From assembly GCA_902617375.1 (NCBI GenBank), contig CACMWI010000008.1:1-59494 (forward strand): 59,494 nucleotides of DNA, read 5' to 3'. Origin of the DNA: an uncultured Alphaproteobacteria bacterium (lineage in GTDB: Bacteria; Pseudomonadota; Alphaproteobacteria; Methylaequorales; Methylaequoraceae). Positions 41,195 to 50,700 of the stretch are shown piece by piece. Position 1 is the stretch's first letter; every line of letters starts with the position of its first letter. Below the pieces are notes generated by a model, which saw nothing but the letters and a program-made list of their open reading frames with translations, searched no databases and was not told where the DNA came from. The translations under genes and the position numbers were made by a program.

Positions 41195-41638
41195 ATGTTA
41201 TATTACATTATTTTTGGAATAATTTTAGCAACAATTTTACTTTCATTGTTTTTAGAATTTATTCATGAATCCCATAAAAAATTCAAAAAGAAAATAAAAT
41301 TCATCTTGTCTATAATTTTGGTCATTATAATTCTTTTAATAATGACAAGATTTCCTAATATTATATCGGTAATTCCTGCTGTTTTTTTAATTCTATATAG
41401 ATGGCGTGTTTTTATAAACTTTTTGTTACAAACATTTTTCTTCAAGAAAACAAATAATACTTCGAAGTCATTAAAAAAGGAAGATGCTTATGAAATTCTT
41501 GGATTAAAAAATAATGCTTCAAAAAGTGAAATTTTGAAAAGGTATCAAGAATTAATTAAAAAAAATCATCCTGATAAAGGTGGATCGGAATGGATTACAA
41601 AACAAATTAATAAAGCCAGAGATACTCTTTTAGGTTGA
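41195..41638 (+). CDS. Membrane-anchored DnaJ-domain protein
   Basis: A 147-residue protein with two N-terminal hydrophobic helices and a C-terminal J domain (DAYEILGLKNNAS ... NHPDKGG). The HPD tripeptide that stimulates Hsp70 is intact. This architecture is shared by alphaproteobacterial TIM14/Pam18-like J proteins. It diverges from the glycosyltransferase with only 14 bases between starts. The Hsp70 partner is unknown, probably DnaK. Confidence 0.8.
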   Translation: MLYYIIFGIILATILLSLFLEFIHESHKKFKKKIKFILSIILVIIILLIMTRFPNIISVIPAVFLILYRWRVFINFLLQTFFFKKTNNTSKSLKKEDAYEILGLKNNASKSEILKRYQELIKKNHPDKGGSEWITKQINKARDTLLG

Positions 41639-41671
41639 GATTTTTTTTTTTTTCTTTAACCTTCATCATTT

Positions 41672-42541
41672 ATGCAAAACAAAATAAAAAAAGCTATTTT
41701 TCCAATTGCAGGTTTGGGAAGTCGATTTCTTCCTGCAACTAAAACATTAGCAAAGGAAATGTTAATTGTGTTGGATAGACCTATTTTAGAATGGGCGGTA
41801 ATCGAGGCATCAAAGTCTGGGATTGAAGAAATGATTTTTGTTACCTCTTCGAAGAAAAATTCAATAATTGAACATTTTAATAGATCATTAGAACTTGAAA
41901 ATTTGTTAAAAAAAAAAAAAAAGAACAATCAGATTTCTTCGATTCAAAGCCAAAGTGGGCTCGGAAAATTCACTTACGTTATTCAAGATGAGCCTAAAGG
42001 GCTTGGACATGCTGTATGGTGTGCAAAAAGATTCATTGAGAAAAATGAAAATTTTGTTGTGATGTTACCTGATGACATAATTCTGTCAAAAAAGCCTGTT
42101 ATATCACAAATGCTAAAAATTTATGAAAAAACCTCAGGAGGTTCAGTTTTAGCTTTAGAGAAAGTTCCAAAAAAAGAAGTATTTAAATATGGTGTAATTG
42201 ATTTCCAAAATAAAAAAGATAACTATTATCAAATAAAAAATCTTATCGAAAAACCACACCCATCAAAAGCACCTTCAAATCTTACTGTTGTTGGAAGATA
42301 TATTTTGAACTACAAAGTTTTTGACCTTCTTGAAAAACAGAAAAAAGGTCATGGAAATGAAATTCAACTTACCGATAGTTTGATTTCTTTGATTGAGAAA
42401 CCGGGTTTATATGGTTTGGAATTTGATGGAAATAGGTATGATTGTGGGAACAAGTTAGGTTTTATTGAAGCTAATGTTAATTTCGGATTGAAAGATAAAA
42501 ATATTAGTAAGAATCTAAGAAATTTATTGAGAAAAATATGA
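41672..42541 (+). CDS. galU: UTP-glucose-1-phosphate uridylyltransferase
   Basis: GalU makes UDP-glucose from UTP and glucose-1-phosphate. The nucleotidyltransferase motif is FPIAGLGSRFLPATKTLAKEML; VMLPDDIIL and LIEKPHPSKAPSN follow. 289 residues is normal. It overlaps the next gene (ATGA), forming a galU-ugd-phosphohexomutase unit for nucleotide sugars. Confidence 0.95.
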   Translation: MQNKIKKAIFPIAGLGSRFLPATKTLAKEMLIVLDRPILEWAVIEASKSGIEEMIFVTSSKKNSIIEHFNRSLELENLLKKKKKNNQISSIQSQSGLGKFTYVIQDEPKGLGHAVWCAKRFIEKNENFVVMLPDDIILSKKPVISQMLKIYEKTSGGSVLALEKVPKKEVFKYGVIDFQNKKDNYYQIKNLIEKPHPSKAPSNLTVVGRYILNYKVFDLLEKQKKGHGNEIQLTDSLISLIEKPGLYGLEFDGNRYDCGNKLGFIEANVNFGLKDKNISKNLRNLLRKI

Positions 42542-43860
42542 AAATAACAGTAGTCGGTTCAGGTTATGTTGGCTTAGTCTCTGGAACTTGTTTTGCTGAG
42601 TTTGGAGTCACTGTTGTTTGCGTCGATAATAACAAAGAAAAAATTAAAAAGTTAAAGAAAGGGATCATTCCAATATTTGAACCAGGATTAAAAGATCTGG
42701 TTAAAAAAAATTTAAAGGAGAAAAGGTTATTTTTTCAGACAAGCTTGTCTGAATCGTTGAGAGATTCGGAGGCTGTTTTTATAGCTGTCGGAACTCCATC
42801 AAGAAGAGGCGATGGGCATGCAGATTTAAGTTATGTTTATTCTGCTGCGAAGGATATTGCAAAAAATTTGAATAAATATGCAGTAATTGTAAATAAATCA
42901 ACTGTGCCGATTGGAACCGGAAAAAAAGTTTTTGATATAATAAAAAAAATTAAACCTAAGCTAGAATTTGATGTGGCATCAAACCCAGAATTTTTAAGAG
43001 AGGGATCTGCAATCAATGATTTCATGCGCCCTGACAGAGTTGTTATAGGTTGCGAAACTAAAAGAGCACAAGATATCCTTAAGGAACTTTATAGACCTTT
43101 ATATCTCTTAGAAACACCTATTTTGTTTACAAAAAGAGAAACAGCTGAACTAATTAAATATGCAGCGAACTCTTTTTTGGCTACTAAAATTACTTTTATT
43201 AATGAAATTGCTGATTTGTGTGAAAAAGTGGGAGCCAATGTCAGTGATGTTTCCACAGGTATTGGATTAGACGGTAGAATAGGCAAAAAATTTCTTCATC
43301 CTGGTCCAGGTTATGGTGGCTCTTGTTTTCCTAAAGACACCCTTGCATTAGTTAAAACTGCGCAAGACTACAAATCTCCATTATCATTAATTGAACATGT
43401 TGTTGAAAGTAATAAAAAAAGAAAAAGATCAATGTACAGAAGGATTATTAATATACTCCCTCGAGATAAAAAAAAAAAAACTATCTCAGTACTTGGTTTA
43501 ACTTTTAAGCCTAATACAGATGATATGAGAGATAGCCCAAGTCTGGATATAATACCTGCATTAATAAAACAAAACTATGAGGTAAGAGTTTTTGATCCAG
43601 AGGGTATGGAGGAAGCAAAAAAGAGTTTAATTAAATATAAGTCTAAAATTATTTGGTGTAAGAATGCGTATGAAGCAGCATTAAATGCTGACGTATTAGT
43701 AATTCTTACAGAGTGGAACGAATTCAGAGCTTTAGATCTAAAAAAACTTAAAAAACTTTTGAAAAGAAATGTAATAGTTGACTTAAGGAATATTTATAAT
43801 CCAATAGAGATCAGGGAAAATGGTTTTGAATATTACTCAGTTGGAAGAGTTTCATTATGA
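42538..43860 (+). CDS. ugd: UDP-glucose 6-dehydrogenase
   Basis: This enzyme oxidises UDP-glucose twice to UDP-glucuronate. The NAD-binding start is VVGSGYVGLVSGTCFAEFG, the catalytic cysteine lies in GYGGSCFPKDT, and TFKPNTDDMRDSPS is the C-terminal sugar-binding block. 440 residues is normal. Its substrate is made by the GalU gene directly upstream. It feeds acidic surface polysaccharide. Confidence 0.95.
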   Translation: MKITVVGSGYVGLVSGTCFAEFGVTVVCVDNNKEKIKKLKKGIIPIFEPGLKDLVKKNLKEKRLFFQTSLSESLRDSEAVFIAVGTPSRRGDGHADLSYVYSAAKDIAKNLNKYAVIVNKSTVPIGTGKKVFDIIKKIKPKLEFDVASNPEFLREGSAINDFMRPDRVVIGCETKRAQDILKELYRPLYLLETPILFTKRETAELIKYAANSFLATKITFINEIADLCEKVGANVSDVSTGIGLDGRIGKKFLHPGPGYGGSCFPKDTLALVKTAQDYKSPLSLIEHVVESNKKRKRSMYRRIINILPRDKKKKTISVLGLTFKPNTDDMRDSPSLDIIPALIKQNYEVRVFDPEGMEEAKKSLIKYKSKIIWCKNAYEAALNADVLVILTEWNEFRALDLKKLKKLLKRNVIVDLRNIYNPIEIRENGFEYYSVGRVSL

Positions 43861-45242
43861 AAACTATTAACCACATTTTTGATGATTCGATTATTCGCTC
43901 ATACGATATCAGAGGTATTTTCAACAAAACACTTTTTGAAAAAGATGCAAAGGTAATTGGACAATTATTTGGTTTGGAGGTAGGAAAGAATAAAAAAATC
44001 AATGTGGGATACGATGGAAGAAAATCCTCAGAACCACTAAAGGATTCATTAATTGAAGGAATACTGGAGTCTGGAGCAGATGTTTGCGAAATAGGTTTAG
44101 TTCCAACTCCATTATTATATTTTTCTACAATTTCAAATAATTCGAGGGGTGGTGTAATGGTGACTGGGTCTCATAATCCCAAAAATTATAATGGTTTTAA
44201 ATTAATCTTAGATGGCCTTCCATTTTACGGTGAGGATTTGATAAATTTGAAGAAAAGGGCCCAAAACTTTTTACTTGAAAAGAGTATAGGGAACAGAGAG
44301 AAGGTTAATTTTGAATCAGAATATTTAAAAAATCTTTTTAATAATTTTTCTCAAGACAGAAAACTTAATATAGTTTGGGATTCCGGTAATGGTTCAGCCG
44401 GCAAAGTTATGGAAGAAATTTCAGGAAAGATCAGAGGGCAACAGAAACTTTTATTCAAAGAAATTGATGGGAACTTTCCAAATCATCACCCAGATCCATC
44501 TGATCCAGAAAACCTTGTACAATGTATCGCAGAAATAAAAAAAAACAATTTTGACTTAGGAATAGCTTTTGACGGTGATGGAGATAGAATCGGAGTAATT
44601 GATGATAAAGGAAGAGTTATTGCAGGTGACATATTACTTTTAATTCTTTCCAAAAGTTTGGTTAAAAAAAATTCTACAATTATTGGAGATGTAAAATGCA
44701 GTCAGGTTCTATTTGACGAAATAGAAAATTTAGGTGGAAAACCTATTATTTCTCAAACAGGCCATAGTCATGTAAAAATAAATATGAAAAAATATGATGC
44801 TGATTTGGCAGGAGAAATGAGTGGTCACATTTTTTTTAAATCAAATTATGGGTTCGATGACGCGTTATATGCTGCCATTCAACTCATTAAAATTCTCTCA
44901 AATTCTGATAAAAAACTCTCTGAACATATAGATAAAATTCCAAAGGTATTTAACACGCCTGAAATTAGAATAGATTGTGAAGATGATAAGAAGTTCATGC
45001 TTATAAATAATATTTCTAAAAGTCAAAAAAAATTAAATAAAAAAATAGTTGATATTGATGGATTAAGAGTACAGTCAGAAGATGGTTGGTGGTTGCTTAG
45101 AGCATCTAATACTCAGCCATGTATTGTCTTGAGATGCGAATCAATCAGTCAAGTTGGATTAAAAAATCAGTTGTTAAAGGTAAAAGAAGCTGTAAAAGAA
45201 TTTGACATAAAAATTTCTCAAAAAATAGTAGTTGAAAATTAA
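43857..45242 (+). CDS. Phosphomannomutase/phosphoglucomutase (AlgC/ManB type)
   Basis: A 461-residue alpha-D-phosphohexomutase. The phosphoserine motif is TGSHNPKNYNGFK, the metal loop is AFDGDGDRIG, and the sugar loop is GEMSGHIFFK; the C-terminal phosphate loop reads WWLLRASNTQPCIVLR. It probably interconverts mannose- or glucose-6-phosphate and the 1-phosphate, supplying the nucleotide-sugar genes upstream with substrate. It overlaps the dehydrogenase by four bases. Confidence 0.92.
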   Translation: MKTINHIFDDSIIRSYDIRGIFNKTLFEKDAKVIGQLFGLEVGKNKKINVGYDGRKSSEPLKDSLIEGILESGADVCEIGLVPTPLLYFSTISNNSRGGVMVTGSHNPKNYNGFKLILDGLPFYGEDLINLKKRAQNFLLEKSIGNREKVNFESEYLKNLFNNFSQDRKLNIVWDSGNGSAGKVMEEISGKIRGQQKLLFKEIDGNFPNHHPDPSDPENLVQCIAEIKKNNFDLGIAFDGDGDRIGVIDDKGRVIAGDILLLILSKSLVKKNSTIIGDVKCSQVLFDEIENLGGKPIISQTGHSHVKINMKKYDADLAGEMSGHIFFKSNYGFDDALYAAIQLIKILSNSDKKLSEHIDKIPKVFNTPEIRIDCEDDKKFMLINNISKSQKKLNKKIVDIDGLRVQSEDGWWLLRASNTQPCIVLRCESISQVGLKNQLLKVKEAVKEFDIKISQKIVVEN

Positions 45243-45287
45243 AAAGTATTTTTCTAATTTAATAATATTACTAATATTTTTTTAATT

Positions 45288-45602
45288 ATGTCTGACGAAA
45301 ATAAAACAATTTCTCCCGGTATAGCAACAAAAGAAAAAATTGAGGTTCAAAAACCAAAATTGTATAAAGTAATTTTGTTAAATGATGATTATACTCCAAT
45401 GGAATATGTGGTAAGGTTATTAAGAATAATCTTTAAGAAAAGCGAAGATGAAGCTGTAAATATTATGCTTATGGTTCACAAAAAAGGTTCTGGTATATGT
45501 GGAATATTTACTAAAGAAGTAGCTGAAACAAAAGTAGAAACAGTTTTAAAAATGGCACAGAGTGACCAACATCCTCTTAAATGTATTATGGAGCTAGATT
45601 AA
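45288..45602 (+). CDS. clpS: ATP-dependent Clp protease adaptor ClpS
   Basis: ClpS hands N-degron substrates to ClpA. The core KLYKVILLNDDYTPMEYVV contains the N-end-rule pocket residues, with MLMVHKKGSGICGIFTKEVAE following. 104 residues is normal. The stop overlaps the clpA start as TAATG, giving translational coupling of adaptor and unfoldase. The aat gene at 52 kb supplies N-degron tags for the same pathway. Confidence 0.96.
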   Translation: MSDENKTISPGIATKEKIEVQKPKLYKVILLNDDYTPMEYVVRLLRIIFKKSEDEAVNIMLMVHKKGSGICGIFTKEVAETKVETVLKMAQSDQHPLKCIMELD

Positions 45603-47884
45603 TGATTTCTGATGAACTAGAAAAAACCCTTCAAAGAACTCAAAAGTTCGCAAAATCCTTCAAACATCAGTACATGACGCTCGAACATTTACTTTTCTCT
45701 ATGCTTGACGATAATGATGTAATAAAAGTTTTGGATGCATGTGTTATCGACAAAGATAAATTAAAAAAAAATTTAGAAAAATTTGTAGAGGGCAATCTTA
45801 GAGATTTAGTAAATGAGTCTTCAGAAAATGAGGTCAAACCTACATTAGGTTTTCAGAGAGTAATTCAAAGAGCAGTTATTCACGTCCAGTCCTCAGGGAA
45901 GGAAGAAGCTAACGCAGCAAATGTTTTGGTAGCAATATTTAGTGAAAGAGAATCTCATGCCGTTTATTTTCTTCAACAAGAAAACCTTAATCGTTTAGAT
46001 GTAGTTAATTATTTGTCGCATGGTATTGAAAAAGAAAATGAGAGGGATGATTTTGATAAGGTCCTGAATGATTATTCAGAAGAAAACCAACAAAAAAAAT
46101 CAAACGAAATAATTGAAAAGTTTTGCGTGGATTTAAACAAAAAGGCTGCATCCGGTAAGATCGACCCAATCATTGGGAGAGAAAAAGAAATTAATAGAAC
46201 AATCCATGTTCTTGCGAGAAGAAATAAAAATAATCCTATATTTGTTGGAGATCCAGGTGTAGGTAAAACCGCGCTTGCGGAGGGTTTGGCTTTGAAGATT
46301 ATAAAAAAAGAAGTACCAAGCTCACTATTAGATTCAAAAATCTTTTCTCTTGATCTAGGTGCTCTGTTAGCTGGCACAAAGTTTAGAGGGGATTTTGAGG
46401 AACGTCTTAAAAAAGTGATTGATTTCTTTCATAAATTTGAGAATAATATTTTATTCATTGACGAAATTCATACACTTATTGGCGCAGGAGGAACTAGTTC
46501 AGGTTCTATGGATGCCTCTAATATTTTAAAACCCGCCCTTACAAAGGGGAATTTTAAGTGCATTGGTTCAACTACTTATAGCGAATACAGAAATTATTTC
46601 GAAAAGGACAGAGCTCTGTGTAGGAGATTTCAAAAGATTGATGTTGACGAACCTTCAGTTGAAGATTCTATAAAGATTCTTGATGGATTAAAATCGTATT
46701 ATGAAAATTATCATGGTGTAAAGTTTGACGAAGATTGCTCGAAAGAAGCTGTTAATCTTTCAAAAAAATATTTGATTAATCTTAAACTTCCAGATAATGC
46801 AATAGATGTTTTAGACGAAACTGCAGCTGCTATTAAAATCAGCGACTCACGGTCATCTAAAAATATAAGTAAGCTAGACATTCAGAAAACTATATCTAAA
46901 ATAGCTAATATTCCTGAGAATAGCATCAAATCCGATGATAAAGTCAAACTTAAAAGTTTAGAAAGAGATCTTAAGACTTTGATATTCGGCCAGGACAAAG
47001 CTATTAAGGTTGTTGCGTCATGTATAAAACTTTCAAAAGTTGGTTTAAGAAATAATGAAAAACCAATTGGCTCTTTTTTATTTGCAGGTCCAACAGGTGT
47101 AGGCAAAACTGAGCTTACTAAACAGTTAGCAAACACCATGAAGATGAATTTTATTAGATTTGATATGTCTGAATACATGGAAAGACACAGTGTGTCCAAA
47201 CTTATCGGAGCCCCCCCCGGATACGTTGGATTCGATCAAGGTGGACTTCTAACCGATGCAGTAGATAAAAACCCATATTCTGTAGTCCTGCTTGACGAAA
47301 TAGAAAAAGCTCACCCTGATCTTTTTAATATTTTACTTCAGGTCATGGACTATGGAAAACTTACAGATCATCTTGGAAAAAAAGTAGACTTTACAAATGC
47401 TATCCTAATTATGACTAGTAATATTGGTGCTGAGGATATTGTAAAAGAGAAAGTTGGGTTTTTGGGGGAAAATGTTAAAGATGATAACCAAAAAGCTATC
47501 AGTAAATTTTTCAGTCCTGAGTTTAGAAATAGGCTCGATTCAATCGTGAATTTTGAAATGTTGAATAAACAAAACGCAATTAAAGTAGTTGATAAGTTTT
47601 TGATGGAGTTAGAATCAATTCTAATAAATAAAAATATTTCTTTAAGTATAAGCGAAGAAGCTAAATCAAAGATTTTAGAACTAGGGTTTAACAATATTAA
47701 TGGAGCAAGACCAATGGCCAGAGTGATCGAAGAAAAAATAAAACTTCCACTCGCGAATATTATGTTAAAGAAAAATGATAAATTAGGCAATGTTAAGGTA
47801 GACTTCTGTTCAGATGTTAAAACATTTAAATTTTCATTTACTGATCAAAAAAAGAAATTAATTACCGTTTTCGCTGAAAGGTGA
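45602..47884 (+). CDS. clpA: ATP-dependent Clp protease ATP-binding subunit ClpA
   Basis: ClpA is the AAA+ unfoldase of ClpAP. An N-terminal adaptor-binding domain is followed by two ATPase modules with Walker A GDPGVGKTA and GPTGVGKTE and Walker B FIDEIH and LLDEIEKAHP. The start is the ATG at 45602 directly after clpS; the frame's extension to 45581 would overlap clpS. At 760 residues it is normal. The 3' end overlaps the convergent FemAB-like gene by 27 bases. Confidence 0.97.
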   Translation: MISDELEKTLQRTQKFAKSFKHQYMTLEHLLFSMLDDNDVIKVLDACVIDKDKLKKNLEKFVEGNLRDLVNESSENEVKPTLGFQRVIQRAVIHVQSSGKEEANAANVLVAIFSERESHAVYFLQQENLNRLDVVNYLSHGIEKENERDDFDKVLNDYSEENQQKKSNEIIEKFCVDLNKKAASGKIDPIIGREKEINRTIHVLARRNKNNPIFVGDPGVGKTALAEGLALKIIKKEVPSSLLDSKIFSLDLGALLAGTKFRGDFEERLKKVIDFFHKFENNILFIDEIHTLIGAGGTSSGSMDASNILKPALTKGNFKCIGSTTYSEYRNYFEKDRALCRRFQKIDVDEPSVEDSIKILDGLKSYYENYHGVKFDEDCSKEAVNLSKKYLINLKLPDNAIDVLDETAAAIKISDSRSSKNISKLDIQKTISKIANIPENSIKSDDKVKLKSLERDLKTLIFGQDKAIKVVASCIKLSKVGLRNNEKPIGSFLFAGPTGVGKTELTKQLANTMKMNFIRFDMSEYMERHSVSKLIGAPPGYVGFDQGGLLTDAVDKNPYSVVLLDEIEKAHPDLFNILLQVMDYGKLTDHLGKKVDFTNAILIMTSNIGAEDIVKEKVGFLGENVKDDNQKAISKFFSPEFRNRLDSIVNFEMLNKQNAIKVVDKFLMELESILINKNISLSISEEAKSKILELGFNNINGARPMARVIEEKIKLPLANIMLKKNDKLGNVKVDFCSDVKTFKFSFTDQKKKLITVFAER

Positions 47885-48988
47885 AAACTTTGATAGATAA
47901 TCTGCTACTTCAATAGTTTTTTTATTTTCCTTTGCAAGAAAATCTTGAATAGGTTTGCTCAAGACCTCGTTGTTAAACCAGTGATTGCTATAAGTGAGAT
48001 TAGGTAAATACCCCCTAGAAATTTTGTGTTCACCTTGTGCACCAGCTTCTACTTTTTTCAATTTATTTTTTATTGCATATTCAATTGCCTGATAATAACA
48101 CAACTCAAAATGTAAATAAGGCACATTTTCAGTACATCCCCAATATCTTCCATAAAGTATCTCATTGCCAACAAAATGAACAGAACAACCTAATAACCTT
48201 TCATTTTTATAAGCTGAAATTAATAGGATTTTTTTTTCATTTTTTGTGCTAATAAGTCCTTTGAAAAAATCAAAATTTAGATATGGTCTGGACCACTTCT
48301 TTTCTATAGTATTAAGATAACAGGAATATAGGTTCTTAATATCATTTTCATCAATTTTGTCTCCTTCTTTAGTTAAAAATGAAACACCATGTTCTTTAAG
48401 GAATTTCCTTTCTTTAATAATTGTTTTTTTCTTTCTACTTTTCATTGAATTGAGAAAATCATCAAAATCGGAAAAAGAATTGTTTACCCAATGATATTGA
48501 ATTCCAATCCTTTTAAAGAATTTATATTCCTCCAGTTTTTTTGAAGTTTTAGAATCAATGAAATTTGCATGAAAAGATGATATATTCTGTTCTTTTATAA
48601 CTTTAAGAATAAGACCGATGATTTTATCTTGGTCAACAGAATTTTTTGAATAAATGAATTTAAGCCTTGTAACTGGAGTAAATGGAATTCCGGATAGATA
48701 TTTTGGAAAATAATTTGAACCAATTTGATAATATGCGTTTTCAAACATATGGTCAAAGATGTATTCACCATTGGAATTTAATTTTTTAAAATTTGGTACG
48801 AATGCAACTATCTCATTATCTTCTTTAAAAACAAAATGCTGTGGAATCCAGCCTGAATTTTCATTAGTGCATTTAGAATCTTCGAGTAACTTGAAAAAGC
48901 TGTACTTCAAGAAGGGTGAGTTGTCAGAGAAGTTGTCTTTACAGAAGTATTCTGCATTCTTGATAGAAGAAATTAATTCAATTTTCAT
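47858..48988 (-). CDS. FemAB-like GNAT-fold protein (DUF482/PF04339)
   Basis: A 376-residue protein of the family often annotated as peptidoglycan biosynthesis protein or GNAT N-acetyltransferase. The opening SPFLKYSFFKLLEDS, mid-region AFVPNFKKLNSNGEYIFD and GIPFTPVTRLKF, and late EAGAQGEHKISRGYLP are typical. Its real substrate is not established. It overlaps the RidA-like gene upstream by 11 bases. The same gene order after clpA occurs in other alphaproteobacteria as far as I recall. Confidence 0.8.
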   Translation of the reverse strand: MKIELISSIKNAEYFCKDNFSDNSPFLKYSFFKLLEDSKCTNENSGWIPQHFVFKEDNEIVAFVPNFKKLNSNGEYIFDHMFENAYYQIGSNYFPKYLSGIPFTPVTRLKFIYSKNSVDQDKIIGLILKVIKEQNISSFHANFIDSKTSKKLEEYKFFKRIGIQYHWVNNSFSDFDDFLNSMKSRKKKTIIKERKFLKEHGVSFLTKEGDKIDENDIKNLYSCYLNTIEKKWSRPYLNFDFFKGLISTKNEKKILLISAYKNERLLGCSVHFVGNEILYGRYWGCTENVPYLHFELCYYQAIEYAIKNKLKKVEAGAQGEHKISRGYLPNLTYSNHWFNNEVLSKPIQDFLAKENKKTIEVADYLSKFSPFSENGN

Positions 48989-49475
48989 TTTGGTTTATAT
49001 ATGAAATAGAAAATATTCCTTCAATTTCAACTGGAGAGTTTTTTGGCAAACTCGAAACACCTATAGCAACTCTGCTATGTTTTCCGTTTATTCCTAATAC
49101 TTTAATAATATAATCTGATGTAAAATTTAATAATGATGAATGGTCATCAAATTCTTGATCACAATTAAAATAACCCTTAATAGAGCAACACTTAACATTG
49201 ATTATTTTTTTTTTAGAGTCTTTAATACAATCATTTAGATTCCACAAAAGATTTGAAGTCGTAATTTCCATTACTTTTCTATATTCACTCAAACGTATTT
49301 TTTTTTTAATTTTTCCGGGAGACTCGATTCCGTTTGTAGTAATTGGAAGTTGGCCTGATATAAATACAAAGTTATTACTAAATACGAATGGAAGATAATT
49401 TGCAAGTGAGCTGTTTCTTGGAAGATATCTTTTTATATTACATTCATTTAATTTGTTTTCAAAAAAATCATTCAT
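48978..49475 (-). CDS. RidA/YjgF/L-PSP family protein
   Basis: This protein belongs to the RidA superfamily, members of which hydrolyse reactive enamine/imine intermediates. The blocks [13 protein letters not shown] and [20 protein letters not shown] hold the conserved arginine (SR) and glutamate of the active site. The length (about 165 residues) is that of the longer alphaproteobacterial subgroup. The ATG at 49475 is preferred; the frame reaches 49484. It overlaps both its neighbours, so the FemAB-like, RidA-like and NrdJ-like genes form one unit. Confidence 0.8.
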   Translation of the reverse strand: MNDFFENKLNECNIKRYLPRNSSLANYLPFVFSNNFVFISGQLPITTNGIESPGKIKKKIRLSEYRKVMEITTSNLLWNLNDCIKDSKKKIINVKCCSIKGYFNCDQEFDDHSSLLNFTSDYIIKVLGINGKHSRVAIGVSSLPKNSPVEIEGIFSISYINQNEN

Positions 49476-50304
49476 CAATTTCATGATTACAAGTTAAGCA
49501 TTTGTATTTTTTTGATTCTTTGTACATTGTAAAGTTTCCACATTTGTCACATGGATTACCCTCAAATGTGTAATGATTTTGGATTTTCTTAGCCTTAGAT
49601 TTTTCACTTTTATTAGTTATTAAAGTAAGATTGTTGTCGAACACTTTTTTTCTTATATATCCTTTGCTTGTAAATTCTTTTAAAACAATTTCAGCGTCTT
49701 CCTTTTTGCTTTTAATGTTTGCGTTTGGAAGAAGTTCCGTGGTTTGATTTTGATCATGATTACTAAAATCGTCTCTTCCTAAATATGATATAGCTAATTC
49801 TTTGAAAATATAATCAAGCACTGATGTCGAAAACTTTATTTCTGTATTACCATATACTTGGCCGCTTGGTTCAAATCTTGTAAAGGTAAACGCTTCAACA
49901 AACTCTTCCAATGGGACCCCATATTGTAATGCAATTGACACAGCTATTGCAAAATTGTTCATTAAACTTCTAAATGCCGCACCTTCTTTGTGCATATCTA
50001 TGAAAATTTCACCTATTGAACCATCCATATATTCGCCAGTTCTTAAGTAAACCTTGTGTTTGTTAATAGATGCCTTTTGTGTGTAACCTTTTCTTCTGTG
50101 CGGTAATTTTCTTCTGTAAGCTGAATCACTTTTATCGATATCTTTCCCAAAAATATCTTTTATTTGATCTATTAAAATTTTCTTATCTTTGTCTATCTTT
50201 TTCAATGAAGTTTTTACATTCTTATCATTTCCATCAACAAAATAATGAATATTTTTTTCAACAAAGTTGTCGATAATGTTTTTTAATTCGTTATATTTAT
50301 TCAT
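49468..50304 (-). CDS. Stand-alone C-terminal domain of B12-dependent ribonucleotide reductase (NrdJ, TSCPD)
   Basis: These 278 residues match only the C-terminal part of class II NrdJ, which is normally over 1,000 residues long. [53 protein letters not shown] and [17 protein letters not shown] are near-consensus. The protein ends in a zinc-ribbon-like CDKCG...CLTCN. The start codon and in-frame N terminus look intact, so this is a free-standing gene, not an obvious fragment. The catalytic NrdJ part is not in the window. It may be the small subunit of a split NrdJ, as in Pseudomonas, or a separate regulator. Confidence 0.85.
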   Translation of the reverse strand: MNKYNELKNIIDNFVEKNIHYFVDGNDKNVKTSLKKIDKDKKILIDQIKDIFGKDIDKSDSAYRRKLPHRRKGYTQKASINKHKVYLRTGEYMDGSIGEIFIDMHKEGAAFRSLMNNFAIAVSIALQYGVPLEEFVEAFTFTRFEPSGQVYGNTEIKFSTSVLDYIFKELAISYLGRDDFSNHDQNQTTELLPNANIKSKKEDAEIVLKEFTSKGYIRKKVFDNNLTLITNKSEKSKAKKIQNHYTFEGNPCDKCGNFTMYKESKKYKCLTCNHEIDE

Positions 50305-50331
50305 AATATAAAAATAATAATTATTAATAAC

Positions 50332-50700
50332 ATGAGCTTATCATATAATTCTTGGTTTTTTAAAATATATTGTAACTTTTTCGCAAAAAAAATTGGTGTT
50401 GACAAATATGGAAACCAATATTTCCAAAAAAAAAAACCTTCTCAAAAAAATAATTTTAGGCAAAGAAGATTAGTTATTTACAAGGGAAATATTGAGGCAA
50501 GTAAAATTCCTCAAGAATGGAATGCATGGCTTCATCATATAACTGATGAAATTCCTGACACTAAAGCCAAAAAGCCGTTCTGGGTTAAAGAACACATCCC
50601 AAATCTTACTGGAACTCCTTTTGCTTATGAGTACAAAGATAAAAAGGATTCGTCAAAAATTAAAAACGTATATTCAATATGGAAACCGAAAAAAAAATAA
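50332..50700 (+). CDS. NADH:ubiquinone oxidoreductase NDUFA12-type subunit
   Basis: A 122-residue accessory subunit of respiratory complex I, found in alphaproteobacteria and mitochondria. The [13 protein letters not shown] motif and [16 protein letters not shown]...[15 protein letters not shown] are family hallmarks. It is followed with a 22-base overlap by mlaD. The start lies 27 bases from the divergent NrdJ-like gene. Confidence 0.93.
   Translation: MSLSYNSWFFKIYCNFFAKKIGVDKYGNQYFQKKKPSQKNNFRQRRLVIYKGNIEASKIPQEWNAWLHHITDEIPDTKAKKPFWVKEHIPNLTGTPFAYEYKDKKDSSKIKNVYSIWKPKKK

Noticed and set aside
41640..41655. T-run after the DnaJ-domain gene as a terminator
   Set aside because: There is a long T tract but no stem before it; simple homopolymer in an AT-rich genome.
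47368..47790. 140-codon minus-strand frame opposite clpA
   Set aside because: Phe/Ile/Leu-rich shadow of the AAA+ module; no independent evidence.
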